Positions 1-8,933 of a DNA stretch of 44,907 nt are shown one piece after another. Each line of letters begins with the position of its first letter. Within the stretch, counting starts at the first letter, position 1. Source of the stretch: a virus. A program made the position numbers and the translations under genes. The DNA is taken from positions 1 to 44,907 of IMG/VR virus record IMGVR_UViG_3300028394_000121; one strand, 5' to 3'. Under the pieces are notes generated by a model, which was given only the letters and a program-made list of their open reading frames with translations, was not told the origin of the DNA and did not search any database.

Positions 1-1011
1 TTTTAATGTTGCTGCACTTTCAACAACAAAGTTAGTTCCATTGCCGATAATTACTCCGTTGTCTGTTGGACTTAATCCAGCAACGTCAGCTAACTGAGCA
101 TCATAAGCCTGAACATCTGTTCCTATAACTAACCCAAGAGTTGTTCGACCTGCACTAGCATCAGTATCGTCAACTAAACTTCGCCCAAAAGCTGTTATAA
201 CTCCTGTTGTATAAGTATCATTAGCCGTAGCATATAGATAGCTACCAGAAGCCGTTGTTAATCCAGCAATGCTAGTTAAACCAGCATCATAAGCCTGAGT
301 ATACGTTCCAACAGTTAAATTAAGAGAAGCAGCAGTTGGTAGAGTCTGATCTCCAGTATTTGTTCCGCTAGACGTTCCAGAAAAAGTTCCATCTTGAGTA
401 GCTAAGGTCCCCAAGCCGAGAGTTGTTCGACCCGCACTAGCATTAGCATCGTCAACTAAACTTCGTCCAAAAGCTGTTATAACCCCCGTTGTATAAACAT
501 CGCTAGCTGTAGCATAAAGATAATTGTCCGACCCTGTTGTTAATCCAGCGATGCTCTGTAACCCAGCATCATAAGCTTGAATGTTAGTTCCAATGCCACT
601 AACAGCAATAGTCAACTGATGACCACTATAAGTCAAATCAATATTAGACCCCTCTATGAGTCCACTCCCCACAATATCCATAACTTGATCAGAGCTAACT
701 GTTCCAGCAGTTACTCTAGCATCAACAGCAGTATTAAAATCAGTAATACGACTGGATGGAATTCCAGTAACACTAATAGCTATCGTGGATCCATTAGTCC
801 CCTTAGACAGTCCAATACCACTAACACCCGTAAAATCAGTAGGTAGGGTAGCAGCATATGTTAAACTATTCCAAGCAGTTGTTCCGTCTCCAATCTTATA
901 CCTACCAGTTGTTGTATCATATCCCCACTCTCCAGCAGACAAAACAATAGTACCAGCAGCCCACTCAACAGTTGTTCCACGACGAATCTGAATTAATGTT
1001 TTAACTGCCAT
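1..1011 (-). CDS. Tail fibre / receptor-binding protein, C-terminus beyond the window
   Basis: An uninterrupted frame of 337 codons opens at an ATG at 1011 on the minus strand and has no stop before the window edge. The N-terminus (MAVKTLIQIRRGTTVEW, then YKIGDGTTAWNSL) is the opening typical of phage tail-fibre and tropism proteins. Downstream are imperfect repeats: QAYDAGLxSIAGLTT occurs twice with a third degenerate copy, and AFGRSLVDDxxASAGRTTLGL occurs twice, separated by Gly/Thr/Ser-rich stretches. This is the usual look of a fibrous beta-rich shaft. It is the most distal gene visible in the late operon. Tail-fibre role is inferred from family resemblance and position; the receptor-binding tip is not in the window. 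Confidence 0.8.
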   Translation of the reverse strand, partial: MAVKTLIQIRRGTTVEWAAGTIVLSAGEWGYDTTTGRYKIGDGTTAWNSLTYAATLPTDFTGVSGIGLSKGTNGSTIAISVTGIPSSRITDFNTAVDARVTAGTVSSDQVMDIVGSGLIEGSNIDLTYSGHQLTIAVSGIGTNIQAYDAGLQSIAGLTTGSDNYLYATASDVYTTGVITAFGRSLVDDANASAGRTTLGLGTLATQDGTFSGTSSGTNTGDQTLPTAASLNLTVGTYTQAYDAGLTSIAGLTTASGSYLYATANDTYTTGVITAFGRSLVDDTDASAGRTTLGLVIGTDVQAYDAQLADVAGLSPTDNGVIIGNGTNFVVESAATLK

Positions 1012-1038
1012 AGTAATATCTTTCTTTTAAAAATTAGT

Positions 1039-1302
1039 TTAAGGGGAACCACAATCAAAATCATAATCATCTAGATAAGTATTTAATCCATCTATTCTAG
1101 CAACACTCAAATTACCAGTAATCTTACTCATAGGAATATCTGGAAGGTCACTAACAGATATAATATCTCTATCACTAATTATATTTACACTATTATATCC
1201 AAATTTCTCAATTTCTACAACCCCAATATTATCAATATAGCTAGTTTCCAGACTTATGATATTCGGCTCAATATTTTCAATAACTACAATAAATTCGCTC
1301 AT
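1039..1302 (-). CDS. Small tail-fibre-associated protein
   Basis: An 87-residue protein. I chose the ATG at 1302 because it overlaps the stop of the upstream gene as ATGA, a sign of translational coupling; a TTG nine bases upstream is a weaker alternative. The middle carries LPDIPMSKITGNLSVARIDGL, a pattern (IPxSKITG followed by a short hydrophobic repeat) that recurs in phage fibre linkers and fibre-attachment proteins. It sits between a structural-type protein and the tail fibre. A virion role is an inference from the motif and position. Confidence 0.55.
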   Translation of the reverse strand: MSEFIVVIENIEPNIISLETSYIDNIGVVEIEKFGYNSVNIISDRDIISVSDLPDIPMSKITGNLSVARIDGLNTYLDDYDFDCGSP

Positions 1303-1697
1303 GGTTGACAACTTAATAGGGTGTCGCTATTTCTACGAATTATTTTTACACCGCCAAAAATCAACCTTATTATTTCTTTGCCTCCCCCAGTATACATAGC
1401 AGAAGGACTTTCTAGCTCAAGATCATACTTTGCGCTATCAAATAAGAAGTTGTTCGTAACACTAGCAGGAAATTGCAATAATAGTTTGCCTTCTGCTCCA
1501 GTAATTGTAAATTTATAAAGAGTATAATCAAGATTAGTGGTACTAAATACCTGTACAATTCCCTTGCTGGTTGTCCATATCAATCTGGCACACCAACCGG
1601 TAATATTAATGGGTATCTCACTACTATCTTTATATATTAAGGATAGCTTAAAGGAAGATCCTTGTTCTATTGTGAAGTCATATTTGCCAGCTGCCAT
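1299..1697 (-). CDS. Putative baseplate/tail structural protein
   Basis: A 132-residue protein opening with DFTIEQGSSFKLSLIYKD and an INITGW segment, a beta-rich start I recognise from small phage tail-module proteins. Later parts (LLLQFPASVTNNFLF, YDLELESP) look like beta strands of a compact domain. It overlaps the following gene by four bases, so the two are probably co-translated. No catalytic motif is visible. The exact place in the virion is unknown. Confidence 0.5.
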   Translation of the reverse strand: MAAGKYDFTIEQGSSFKLSLIYKDSSEIPINITGWCARLIWTTSKGIVQVFSTTNLDYTLYKFTITGAEGKLLLQFPASVTNNFLFDSAKYDLELESPSAMYTGGGKEIIRLIFGGVKIIRRNSDTLLSCQP

Positions 1698-1766
1698 ATT
1701 ATTTGACCTTCATGGAATGGGTGGCCTATATATTTAGTGATAATAAGTTTATATAAAATAATACAC

Positions 1767-3461
1767 CTATAAGCAAGAATAAATCCACTTAGCTTGTCCA
1801 CAATCCCATATTTTGAATAATCCATGATCATATCCAGAATTTCCCGGAAACCTTAATCTATTCAATGTAATTTGGCCATCTGTCCATTTAAAGCTAGGAT
1901 ATGTATGATTATATTTAAATCCTAAATCAGACAAATAAGACCCATCCCCATATCTTAGATCTATAAATGTCATAATAGAAGATGGATTAATTTGTTCTAT
2001 AGCATAATTTAATAGTTTTGAAAATCCCCCAACAACTCCAGTTCCTTTTGAGCAGCAGAATCTTGATACTTCATAGTCTTTATCTTTTAATCTTTTAAGC
2101 CTTAAACAGCTTACAATCTCATTATCATATAATAAACAATAGGTTTGTCCCCTACCTTTTCCCATAAGATGATTAATCTCATAAAACTGATCAGCCTCCT
2201 TATTGGACAATACTCCTATAGAGCACTTTCTAGCAAAAATCCTATTAGATTTGCCCAGTCGATTTAGTATGATAGATTTAATAATATCAAACTTATCGTT
2301 CAATTCATCTTCCCTAAAAAATAATGATCTAAAATTATTACTAGAATATACTAGCCTCTTCATGATATGATAGTTTTTATCTAATTTAGTAGCATCACTA
2401 TGCCAGTATAGTCCATCTATTTCTATTAATAAATTATCTATTTTAAAGTCTGATATATAAACCCCATTATCATGAGAAACCCTATGTTGTTGAGAATAAC
2501 TAATATTTTCTTCATCTAACCAGTTTTTTAAAATTTGCTCTAGAGAACTATATCTATTACCCTTTTCCATAGTGGTAGCAACTTCAAAACCATATTGAGA
2601 TACCAACTGATTAAATCTACTGAGACAATATCCTGTTTCTTCTGCCCACTCTTTACTATTTTTATTTTCATAAAATCTAGCATTACCATTAGAAATCATA
2701 GTATTAACAATCTTCTTTTTAACCTCTATATTCTTAGTAGCACTAGTATATCCATATCTTTTTAAATTAGTTTCTTTAGTGGCCTCTTTAAATATTTCTA
2801 CCTGAGCTACATTTTTGACCCCGTACTTAATTAGATTAGTATTTTGTTTCAATATCTCATTATTAGGATCTTTTGCATGATGACTAACTCCCCGAACCCT
2901 AAGATTAGTATCTTTAATTTTTTGTTTAATATCTTCATTCTGAAACACATTATCTGTACCAAATCTCTCTAGATTAGTTCTATTTCTATTTTCTGATATT
3001 TTTATCTTATATGATGGTCCATACTTTTCTATTAGGGTTTTATCTTTTTTATCCTGTAGTTTACCCTTAGTATCTAGACCCCAGCTCTTTATGGTTCTAT
3101 TCAGAGATGATCTTGGAATACCCAGTTTATTAGATATATTAGATATAGACCACCCCTCTGAGATCATAAGAATAATATCGTCCTTATTACTATTTATTTT
3201 AAGACTTTTAGGATTATCTAATCTTTGAGATGAATTCTTCACTCCGTGCAACAATAGACTTATTTCTTCTCTTTTTTTAAATCTACATTGTTCACAACAA
3301 TCTTTATCTAGTACCTTGTTCTGAATATATCTAGCCTTATTACTTTTAATAATATGCTTATGGCAGTAATCACAATCAACTATAATGCTCTTGTTAGAAC
3401 ACTTGCTAAGGTCTTGTGGATAGTATTTATATTCACTGTATGTTATATCATTTTGTATCAT
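1767..3461 (-). CDS. Free-standing homing endonuclease (Vsr-like/PD-(D/E)XK type)
   Basis: A 564-residue modular protein. The N-terminus has a putative zinc finger (Cys30, Cys33, Cys55/56, Cys59). Residues about 95-130 form a helix-turn-helix-like segment (GWSISNISNKLGIPRSSLNR). Residues about 140-255 contain at least four copies of an N-L-x-x-[YF]-G motif of the kind used as DNA-binding repeats in phage homing enzymes. The nuclease core has Glu308, Asp338, EIDG at 347-350 and WHS at 353-355, resembling Vsr/EDxHD-type homing nucleases. Residues about 405-545 look like a GNAT-like domain. It lies between the capsid gene and the tail genes, has its own promoter and is preceded by a terminator, so it looks like an independent mobile gene inserted into the late operon. 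Confidence 0.72.
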   Translation of the reverse strand: MIQNDITYSEYKYYPQDLSKCSNKSIIVDCDYCHKHIIKSNKARYIQNKVLDKDCCEQCRFKKREEISLLLHGVKNSSQRLDNPKSLKINSNKDDIILMISEGWSISNISNKLGIPRSSLNRTIKSWGLDTKGKLQDKKDKTLIEKYGPSYKIKISENRNRTNLERFGTDNVFQNEDIKQKIKDTNLRVRGVSHHAKDPNNEILKQNTNLIKYGVKNVAQVEIFKEATKETNLKRYGYTSATKNIEVKKKIVNTMISNGNARFYENKNSKEWAEETGYCLSRFNQLVSQYGFEVATTMEKGNRYSSLEQILKNWLDEENISYSQQHRVSHDNGVYISDFKIDNLLIEIDGLYWHSDATKLDKNYHIMKRLVYSSNNFRSLFFREDELNDKFDIIKSIILNRLGKSNRIFARKCSIGVLSNKEADQFYEINHLMGKGRGQTYCLLYDNEIVSCLRLKRLKDKDYEVSRFCCSKGTGVVGGFSKLLNYAIEQINPSSIMTFIDLRYGDGSYLSDLGFKYNHTYPSFKWTDGQITLNRLRFPGNSGYDHGLFKIWDCGQAKWIYSCL

Positions 3462-3483
3462 AGAAAATTTCCTCTTTTGACTT

Positions 3484-3511
3484 ATAATACAGCAAATGCT
3501 TTGTTTGTCAA
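3484..3511 (-). promoter_or_regulatory. Sigma-70-type promoter for the homing endonuclease
   Basis: On the minus strand, TTGACA (3506-3511) is followed after 16 bases by TATTAT (3484-3489), about 20 bases upstream of the endonuclease start. It lies between the capsid-gene terminator and the nuclease, so it would give the inserted gene its own transcript. Confidence 0.6.
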
Positions 3512-3535
3512 GGCATAGAGTCTATGTATGACTAG

Positions 3536-3563
3536 AAAAAAGGACCAGTATTTCTACTAGTCC
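3536..3563 (-). terminator. Rho-independent terminator after the major capsid gene
   Basis: Read on the minus strand, the inverted repeat 3542-3563 (GGACTAGT / ACTGGTCC, one mismatch, 6-base loop) is followed directly by six T (3536-3541). It starts 28 bases beyond the capsid stop codon and would end or attenuate the strongly expressed head-gene transcript. Confidence 0.75.
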
Positions 3564-3591
3564 AGTTTTCGTTAATAATAAATAAAAGGTA

Positions 3592-4602
3592 TTAGAGTGA
3601 ACCTATGATAACTCTACGATTATCTAGTACGGCGAAGCCCAGTTCTGCCCATCCGTAGAATCCAGCTCTCTTCTGACGATGAAGAGTATCATCTTCAAAA
3701 ATCTGAACTTCTTGGCGAATTGGCATGATGAAACTATCTCTCTTGCGCATATCTAGACCTACCACAACTTCAGTATCTCCACCGGGCATACTTGCAGCCA
3801 AGGAGGTAGTGAAGAATGCTTGGTATTCTTGACCAACACCAAGTTCATCTAGATCATGAAGATTGACTCCGAATACACGATTTAGACTACCGTCTGCTGC
3901 TGTATAAATCTCTCGACGAGTAATTTCGTCAATTTGATCAATACCCCAGTTTCGAATATCTTCCATCGCTTCTGGAGATACAAAAAGATCAGTTAGCATT
4001 CCACGATTAGCACTGGTACTATTACCGCCGCCGTTTCGTCTCATGACTGTTTTCATCAAACTTACCAATCTCTTGGTAAATTGACTAGCAGAAGCATCAG
4101 AATCATAAACAACGATATTTCGATCAACACCAGCAGCTAACAAAGTATGCCAGCCGTCATCATTCATCTTCTTAACAAAGGAGCCCTCTAAAGCTTCCAT
4201 TGCTCTGCCAACAACATCCCACCTAGCATCTCTAGCATACTTTAGCAAGTAGTCGATAGATGAACCAATGTCGTAGGTTGGAACCATAACATAGTCACCT
4301 TCAACATGACGCTCTGGAATATATCCGTGATTAGGCAAAGTATATGCAACAAAGTCTTTTTCGGTACCTGGTGCAAGAAAATCTAATGGAAATTCTGGAG
4401 TAGCACTTTGAGCAAGCTTGATAGGCTCAAATATGCCGTCTAAAATATCTCCACTTAGTAAACCCTGACGAAGAGGCAATTCTAGTGCTTTTGCAAATTC
4501 TGCATTAGCGGCTAATGCTACTTCTCTATTTGGCGAACCAGAACGCATCAAAAGATCTGTTAATTCTGGTGTTGGCTGAAATCTCTCTGTTTTAGCTGAC
4601 AT
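3592..4602 (-). CDS. Major capsid protein (HK97-fold type)
   Basis: A 336-residue protein in the canonical place: after portal, protease/scaffold and decoration genes and before a strong terminator. Length and composition suit an HK97-type shell protein. Supporting segments are the helix-rich N-terminus (ELTDLLMRSGSPNREVALAA), a central RDARWDVVGRAMEALE spine-helix-like stretch, and the beta-rich C-terminus (VVVGLDMRKRDSFIMPIRQ). Like many phage capsids without a delta domain, it seems to begin directly with mature-like sequence. Assignment rests on synteny and sequence feel, not on a diagnostic motif. Confidence 0.85.
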   Translation of the reverse strand: MSAKTERFQPTPELTDLLMRSGSPNREVALAANAEFAKALELPLRQGLLSGDILDGIFEPIKLAQSATPEFPLDFLAPGTEKDFVAYTLPNHGYIPERHVEGDYVMVPTYDIGSSIDYLLKYARDARWDVVGRAMEALEGSFVKKMNDDGWHTLLAAGVDRNIVVYDSDASASQFTKRLVSLMKTVMRRNGGGNSTSANRGMLTDLFVSPEAMEDIRNWGIDQIDEITRREIYTAADGSLNRVFGVNLHDLDELGVGQEYQAFFTTSLAASMPGGDTEVVVGLDMRKRDSFIMPIRQEVQIFEDDTLHRQKRAGFYGWAELGFAVLDNRRVIIGSL

Positions 4603-4634
4603 GTTTTATCTCTCCCTGTGATTTAAAAAAAAAC

Positions 4635-5087
4635 TTATAGATTAACTGATACTTTTGCATAACCGTCTGCGTCTGTAGCACTTAAGAATTGACCAATTTG
4701 AACAGCATTAGTACTACTAGTACCTATATTGCCGTTTGCACCAACATAAGCCTTGGCTCCTGCACTTGGAGTGCCAGCAAGGAAATTAGTTGTAACCTGC
4801 CCATTTCTGAGTATTGTTACCTTTCCTCCTACCTGGACCTCATCTTTGTGCCAATTGATATGTTGTTTTGTTAGGTCAATATTTACAACATCATTTAGCA
4901 GAATTCCTACGGGTAATGAACCAGATGCTACTGAAGCATAAGCAACAACAGCATTGGCATCATCCATAGATACTCCCAACCCGGAAGTAGCGACATTAAC
5001 ACTAACCACACCACCGCGTGTTGCAGTTGTATTCATGAAAAAAGAAACATCAGTCAATAGTTCAATACGATCAGATTTTAAGGCCAT
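4635..5087 (-). CDS. Capsid decoration/stabilisation protein
   Basis: A 150-residue, Gly/Ala/Val/Thr-rich beta protein with almost no charged clusters. It contains NTTATRGGVVSV near residue 20 and a C-terminal VQIGQFLSATDADGYAKV strand pair. Proteins of this size and composition directly upstream of the capsid gene are commonly head-decoration proteins (DUF2190-like or gpD-like) that bind the shell after expansion. The function is inferred from position and composition. Confidence 0.65.
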   Translation of the reverse strand: MALKSDRIELLTDVSFFMNTTATRGGVVSVNVATSGLGVSMDDANAVVAYASVASGSLPVGILLNDVVNIDLTKQHINWHKDEVQVGGKVTILRNGQVTTNFLAGTPSAGAKAYVGANGNIGTSSTNAVQIGQFLSATDADGYAKVSVNL

Positions 5088-5115
5088 TGTAATTTCTCCA
5101 GTAAATATTTAGGGA

Positions 5116-5814
5116 CTATTTATTTTTCTTGTTACCTAGTTTGCTGTACACGAATTCTACCAAAGCTGCTCTTGTGGAATTTAATGAAGACTCAGCTGAT
5201 TCTTCACTAACGCTTAAGCTTACAGAGTCTTCTACTTCAACGTCTTCAAGGACAGATATATCGCTATTGTCTTCAGAAGCTTTCTTCTTAGGATCTTCCT
5301 TCTTAGGATCTTCCTTCTTGGTGCCATCTTTTTCTTTCTTGTACTTTTCTAGCCAAGGAGGCAGACCAGCAGCAAAAAGAAAAGTCATAGCATCAAAAGC
5401 TTCATCTTCCATAGCATCAAATTTTTCCAATATGCTAGCAACAATTTCAGCATCTAGACCTTTGTCTACTAATGATGCTTTTCTAAGCATGTTCTTTTCT
5501 TTCTTCATCATAGCGGCTTCAGCAGCTCGATATGTCTCAATGATACTATTGGCAGTATCTAGTTCTAATCTTATAGCCTGTATAGCAGCTTCAGAATCGT
5601 CTTCCATTTTATCCATTTCTTCTTGCATCTTTTTGATCTGCTCTTTGGTCTTTTTTGCAGCCTGAGCCATTTCGTCTTCCATTTCAAGATTGGCCGATGC
5701 GAGACCAGCAATTTTGGCTTGAATGCTGTCAGATGCTTCTTTGGTATAGACAACATCATCACTCACTGTTAGCTCTATTTCTTCAGCGACGGTTACCTTC
5801 TCTTTTGAACTCAT
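5116..5814 (-). CDS. Nested in-frame scaffold protein (internal start)
   Basis: Within the protease/scaffold gene an in-frame ATG at 5814 begins MSSKEKVTVAEEIELTVSDD. A GGAG lies at 5824-5827, nine bases upstream, an unusually good ribosome site for the middle of a gene. The 232-residue product would consist only of the coiled-coil and acidic scaffold part. Lambda C/Nu3 is the known precedent for a scaffold made from an internal start in the protease gene. The site is visible; its use is inferred. Confidence 0.5.
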   Translation of the reverse strand: MSSKEKVTVAEEIELTVSDDVVYTKEASDSIQAKIAGLASANLEMEDEMAQAAKKTKEQIKKMQEEMDKMEDDSEAAIQAIRLELDTANSIIETYRAAEAAMMKKEKNMLRKASLVDKGLDAEIVASILEKFDAMEDEAFDAMTFLFAAGLPPWLEKYKKEKDGTKKEDPKKEDPKKKASEDNSDISVLEDVEVEDSVSLSVSEESAESSLNSTRAALVEFVYSKLGNKKNK

Positions 5815-6660
5815 AATAGTATTCTCCGAATTAGTGTTGGCCTGAGTAATAAATACACCTGATTTTATAATTTCTTCTTTTTTTTCCAAAGTACAACTAT
5901 TGGATTTTTTGTTATCGGTCTCAGATAATAAGTTCTTAGTAAATATTATACTATCCTGATTAGCTGGTCTGTCAACAAAACCCTTGCCAGAAAACGTTAT
6001 ATTTCGCAAGACTCTTCCAATTTTATAATTTTCATGTTCACCAAGACCCCCATAAGACCGCAAATATTTGCTTAAATACGCAGTCTCATTATTTCGAGAT
6101 AATATTTTATATGTTCCAGTATTTTTTTCTATTAGACCATAATCAAACCCCTTAAAGAAACATTCCATACTAACATACTTAGTACCGTCTTGTATTTCAG
6201 CTATTAGTTTTTCGGATCTGTCTTTAAGTTCTGGATTAGTAAAAGATTTATATATTACTGATCCTGTTAATATATGATATTTTTCTGGTAGATCTTCCAC
6301 TTCGGTATTTTCATCTATAAGAATACCTTCCTCTGTAATAGGCCAATTTGATGTGATGTGTCCTATTATTATATTCTCATCATGTTCTAAATTAGTGGGT
6401 TTGTCTTCTGGAGTATTTTTTGCTATCCAGACTTCTTTTTTATCAAAGATATCGTCATTTTTATTCCAACTAGAACTAACAAGTATAGACTGCACATAAT
6501 ACAGATCATCATCACTGAAAGATGCTAGACTATGAATATTTTTTTTAATATCTTCAGATTTATGCTCTATTGGCTCTGCTATACAAGCATAAGATATTGA
6601 GGCAGAAGAGGATAACTGGGCCTCTAACCCATCTATTTTTTCTTGGTCAAATATATGCAT
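5116..6660 (-). CDS. Prohead protease fused to scaffold domain
   Basis: A 514-residue two-part protein. Residues 1-260 look like a prohead maturation protease: SILVSSSWNKNDDIF, NLEHDENIIIGHI (candidate catalytic His region), then a KYVSMECFF segment (candidate catalytic Ser) and GKGFVDRPAN. Residues 280-514 are highly charged: a long coiled coil (MEDEMAQAAKKTKEQIKKM onward), an Ala-rich helix, a run of repeated KKEDP units, and an acidic Ser-rich tail, as in scaffold proteins. Position between portal and decoration protein fits. An internal start at 5814 could make the scaffold part alone. Protease class is inferred; the catalytic residues are candidates only. Confidence 0.7.
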   Translation of the reverse strand: MHIFDQEKIDGLEAQLSSSASISYACIAEPIEHKSEDIKKNIHSLASFSDDDLYYVQSILVSSSWNKNDDIFDKKEVWIAKNTPEDKPTNLEHDENIIIGHITSNWPITEEGILIDENTEVEDLPEKYHILTGSVIYKSFTNPELKDRSEKLIAEIQDGTKYVSMECFFKGFDYGLIEKNTGTYKILSRNNETAYLSKYLRSYGGLGEHENYKIGRVLRNITFSGKGFVDRPANQDSIIFTKNLLSETDNKKSNSCTLEKKEEIIKSGVFITQANTNSENTIMSSKEKVTVAEEIELTVSDDVVYTKEASDSIQAKIAGLASANLEMEDEMAQAAKKTKEQIKKMQEEMDKMEDDSEAAIQAIRLELDTANSIIETYRAAEAAMMKKEKNMLRKASLVDKGLDAEIVASILEKFDAMEDEAFDAMTFLFAAGLPPWLEKYKKEKDGTKKEDPKKEDPKKKASEDNSDISVLEDVEVEDSVSLSVSEESAESSLNSTRAALVEFVYSKLGNKKNK

Positions 6661-6678
6661 AATGATTAACCCTTATGT

Positions 6679-8883
6679 TTAATTACCTGCCTCATCATAC
6701 ACCAGACAATAGAAAGAAGCTTTTGCTTGCTCATTCTCACTAACGGATAGTTGTCTACCCAGATCTCCCTGAATAGCTTTTAGCCAAATATAAAATTTAG
6801 AGACTATCTTGCTATTAGTCTCCATGTTGTGAAAAGATTCCACTACTTGAGAACTCCCAATGGTGCAGTAAGGGATAAGATTAAGAAGAATATTGGTTTT
6901 AACCTGTTCTAGCTCTTGGGACTCTGCACTAGTTAAACTTCTTAAATTTTTCTTATTATAGAATTCTAACATTAGTGGGTTCATAATTTCCCCTATTTTA
7001 TTCTGAGCTGATGTCGCCCACATTAACATCTTGGCCCCTGTTCTGGGTATAAAGGTCTTGGGCGCTCGCTTTTTCTTATCTTTTGATAGTTTAGGCCTTC
7101 CGTCGCCAGATTCTTTCGGCAACGAATCCGATGACGGATCGTTTGCCAACTTCGTTGGTTGTGGTGCTGTTGCTGCTTTCATCTCAAGGGATGTTTTTTC
7201 TCCGGGTTTCTTTTTGGGAAGATCAAGTCCTACTTGACTAGGAGCCACTATCCCCAATTGCAGAGATATTTTTTTCAAAGAGTTCTCAAACTGAGGATCA
7301 AACCAAGGCCCAGCTTTATCTACCATTCTACTTGTTTTTCTGTCTCGGAATTCTCTGTTCAGTCTGTATTTCTCCATATCTGGATCAAATCCAAATCTTG
7401 TTTGTATTAGCTCATCAGATACTAAGTTTCTATCAGCTAGCTGAATGAGTAAAGCCTTTTCTGTGTCTTCATTGGATAAATCCATTCTGTCAAACTCAAT
7501 TTTTCCAGGATATTGAAATCCCATAGCTTGTTGGACTAATTCTAGTTCCTTTTCCCAGAAACTAACTAGTATGTCTCTGCCGTACTGAAGTCTTTGGGTC
7601 AGTGTTTTAAGGCTTATAAAATTGTTTGTTGTTCCACTAGCTCCGAAAGTACCTGTTAAGGTTGGTGGAATACCTAGACCAGCATAAATAGCGTTCAAGT
7701 GGGGAATGTATTTTCCTTCGCCCAAGAATTGATGAACATTAGTTTTTGATTCAAGAAGCTCTATATCTGGACCCCACACAAGATCCATTGTTCCTCCCCC
7801 AACATTATTTCCAAGTATTTGAGCTAACTTCGCCGTTGCTGCTTTTGTAGGGGCTATTTTGTGTTCTAGGCTCCCTAGTTTAAATATTCTAATATTTGAT
7901 ATAGCTCCATCTAAAGCTGCCATATCCGCGAGTTTCAGCTTTTCTATAACATTGATATCATCCATGATAGCATACATCATAGGAAATGCCCAAGCCTGCC
8001 AATCATCTTTCTTATAATGAAAAACCATTGTCTTTTCAGGATCCAAAGGATAGGATTTCTTCTTTTGGGCCGCTTCGACAATTTCTGCTGGCAGACCACT
8101 AACTACCAAGGCTTCTGCCTCATTCTTTGGAGCATTTATGATTCTTCTAAGACTAGCTGGTAGAATAAGTTGATACTGCTTTTTTTCTACAAATGAAGAT
8201 AATGGTCCTCCAGCAACTTCAACAAATACAGGATCCATAAAAGTATATCGCCAAGGTATTTCTCTTTTTTCCAACTTAATACTATTTAAATCAGCAATAT
8301 CAAAATTAGGAGCAGAAGCAGATCTATATAGTTTTTCAGCAACCTTTACACTAATTTTCCCAGTTTGTTTGTTAATTACAACATTTCCCACCTTATATAA
8401 ATTATTTAAAAATCTCTCACTCCTATCTTTCCCCCCAATCTTCTTGAACCACTGTCTATAAAATCTCTCTATCCTTTTATTCTTATGAACAATCCTGACA
8501 CCCTGAGCAGCAAAATCTCCCATAAGATCAATAACATTTTTAACCAAGCCGATTCTCTGATAAATATCTTCTGCTCTGCGCAGGATAGCCTTAATATTTC
8601 CTCTAGGAACAGCTTCGTCTGGTCTGAAAAAATCGTAATCGTCCCTTGTTAATCCTGGTCTTCCCGAAGTTCCAGTGCCGTCAAGATTAGAGTAATCAAA
8701 ACCGTGTCGTCTTGCTGCTGAACCTGTTGATTTTTGTATGCCAACATACTCCTCCAAAGACTCTGAGGAAGTATGAAGGGCAATCTTCTTGCTTTCCAAG
8801 TCTTCGCCCCATGTAACATAGGCTTCTTGGCCGATTATGGTAGAATCTTGGTTTGCTTCGCTTTTTGGATATTTTTTAGTCAT
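6679..8883 (-). CDS. Portal protein
   Basis: A 734-residue protein, long for a portal but in the right place between large terminase and protease. The N-terminal third has RNIKAILRRAEDI-like helices and IGLVKNVIDLMGDFAAQGVRIV, the usual start of the portal wing (helix, then a strand with bound-peptide-like VRI). The centre has IPHLNAIYAGLGIPPTLTG, a hallmark portal segment (GIPPxLLG) before the clip/crown helices. The C-terminal 200 residues contain a Lys/Pro/Ser-rich linker, then a helical domain of unknown role, which accounts for the extra length. It would form the dodecameric DNA-entry ring. Confidence 0.85.
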   Translation of the reverse strand: MTKKYPKSEANQDSTIIGQEAYVTWGEDLESKKIALHTSSESLEEYVGIQKSTGSAARRHGFDYSNLDGTGTSGRPGLTRDDYDFFRPDEAVPRGNIKAILRRAEDIYQRIGLVKNVIDLMGDFAAQGVRIVHKNKRIERFYRQWFKKIGGKDRSERFLNNLYKVGNVVINKQTGKISVKVAEKLYRSASAPNFDIADLNSIKLEKREIPWRYTFMDPVFVEVAGGPLSSFVEKKQYQLILPASLRRIINAPKNEAEALVVSGLPAEIVEAAQKKKSYPLDPEKTMVFHYKKDDWQAWAFPMMYAIMDDINVIEKLKLADMAALDGAISNIRIFKLGSLEHKIAPTKAATAKLAQILGNNVGGGTMDLVWGPDIELLESKTNVHQFLGEGKYIPHLNAIYAGLGIPPTLTGTFGASGTTNNFISLKTLTQRLQYGRDILVSFWEKELELVQQAMGFQYPGKIEFDRMDLSNEDTEKALLIQLADRNLVSDELIQTRFGFDPDMEKYRLNREFRDRKTSRMVDKAGPWFDPQFENSLKKISLQLGIVAPSQVGLDLPKKKPGEKTSLEMKAATAPQPTKLANDPSSDSLPKESGDGRPKLSKDKKKRAPKTFIPRTGAKMLMWATSAQNKIGEIMNPLMLEFYNKKNLRSLTSAESQELEQVKTNILLNLIPYCTIGSSQVVESFHNMETNSKIVSKFYIWLKAIQGDLGRQLSVSENEQAKASFYCLVYDEAGN

Positions 8884-8933
8884 AGGTATTCCAATTACAA
8901 TAGGAATGCAATCAATATGTAACTATACACTAT

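Noticed and set aside
785-991. Plus-strand ORFs inside the tail-fibre region (577-991)
   Set aside because: Shadows of the minus-strand fibre gene, whose frame is uninterrupted and shows repeats; the plus-strand products are Ser/Asn or Pro/Val-rich without meaning.
5129-5665. 178-codon plus-strand ORF opposite the scaffold
   Set aside because: Its Ser-rich product is the antisense of the acidic, Lys/Glu-rich scaffold and is a composition artefact.
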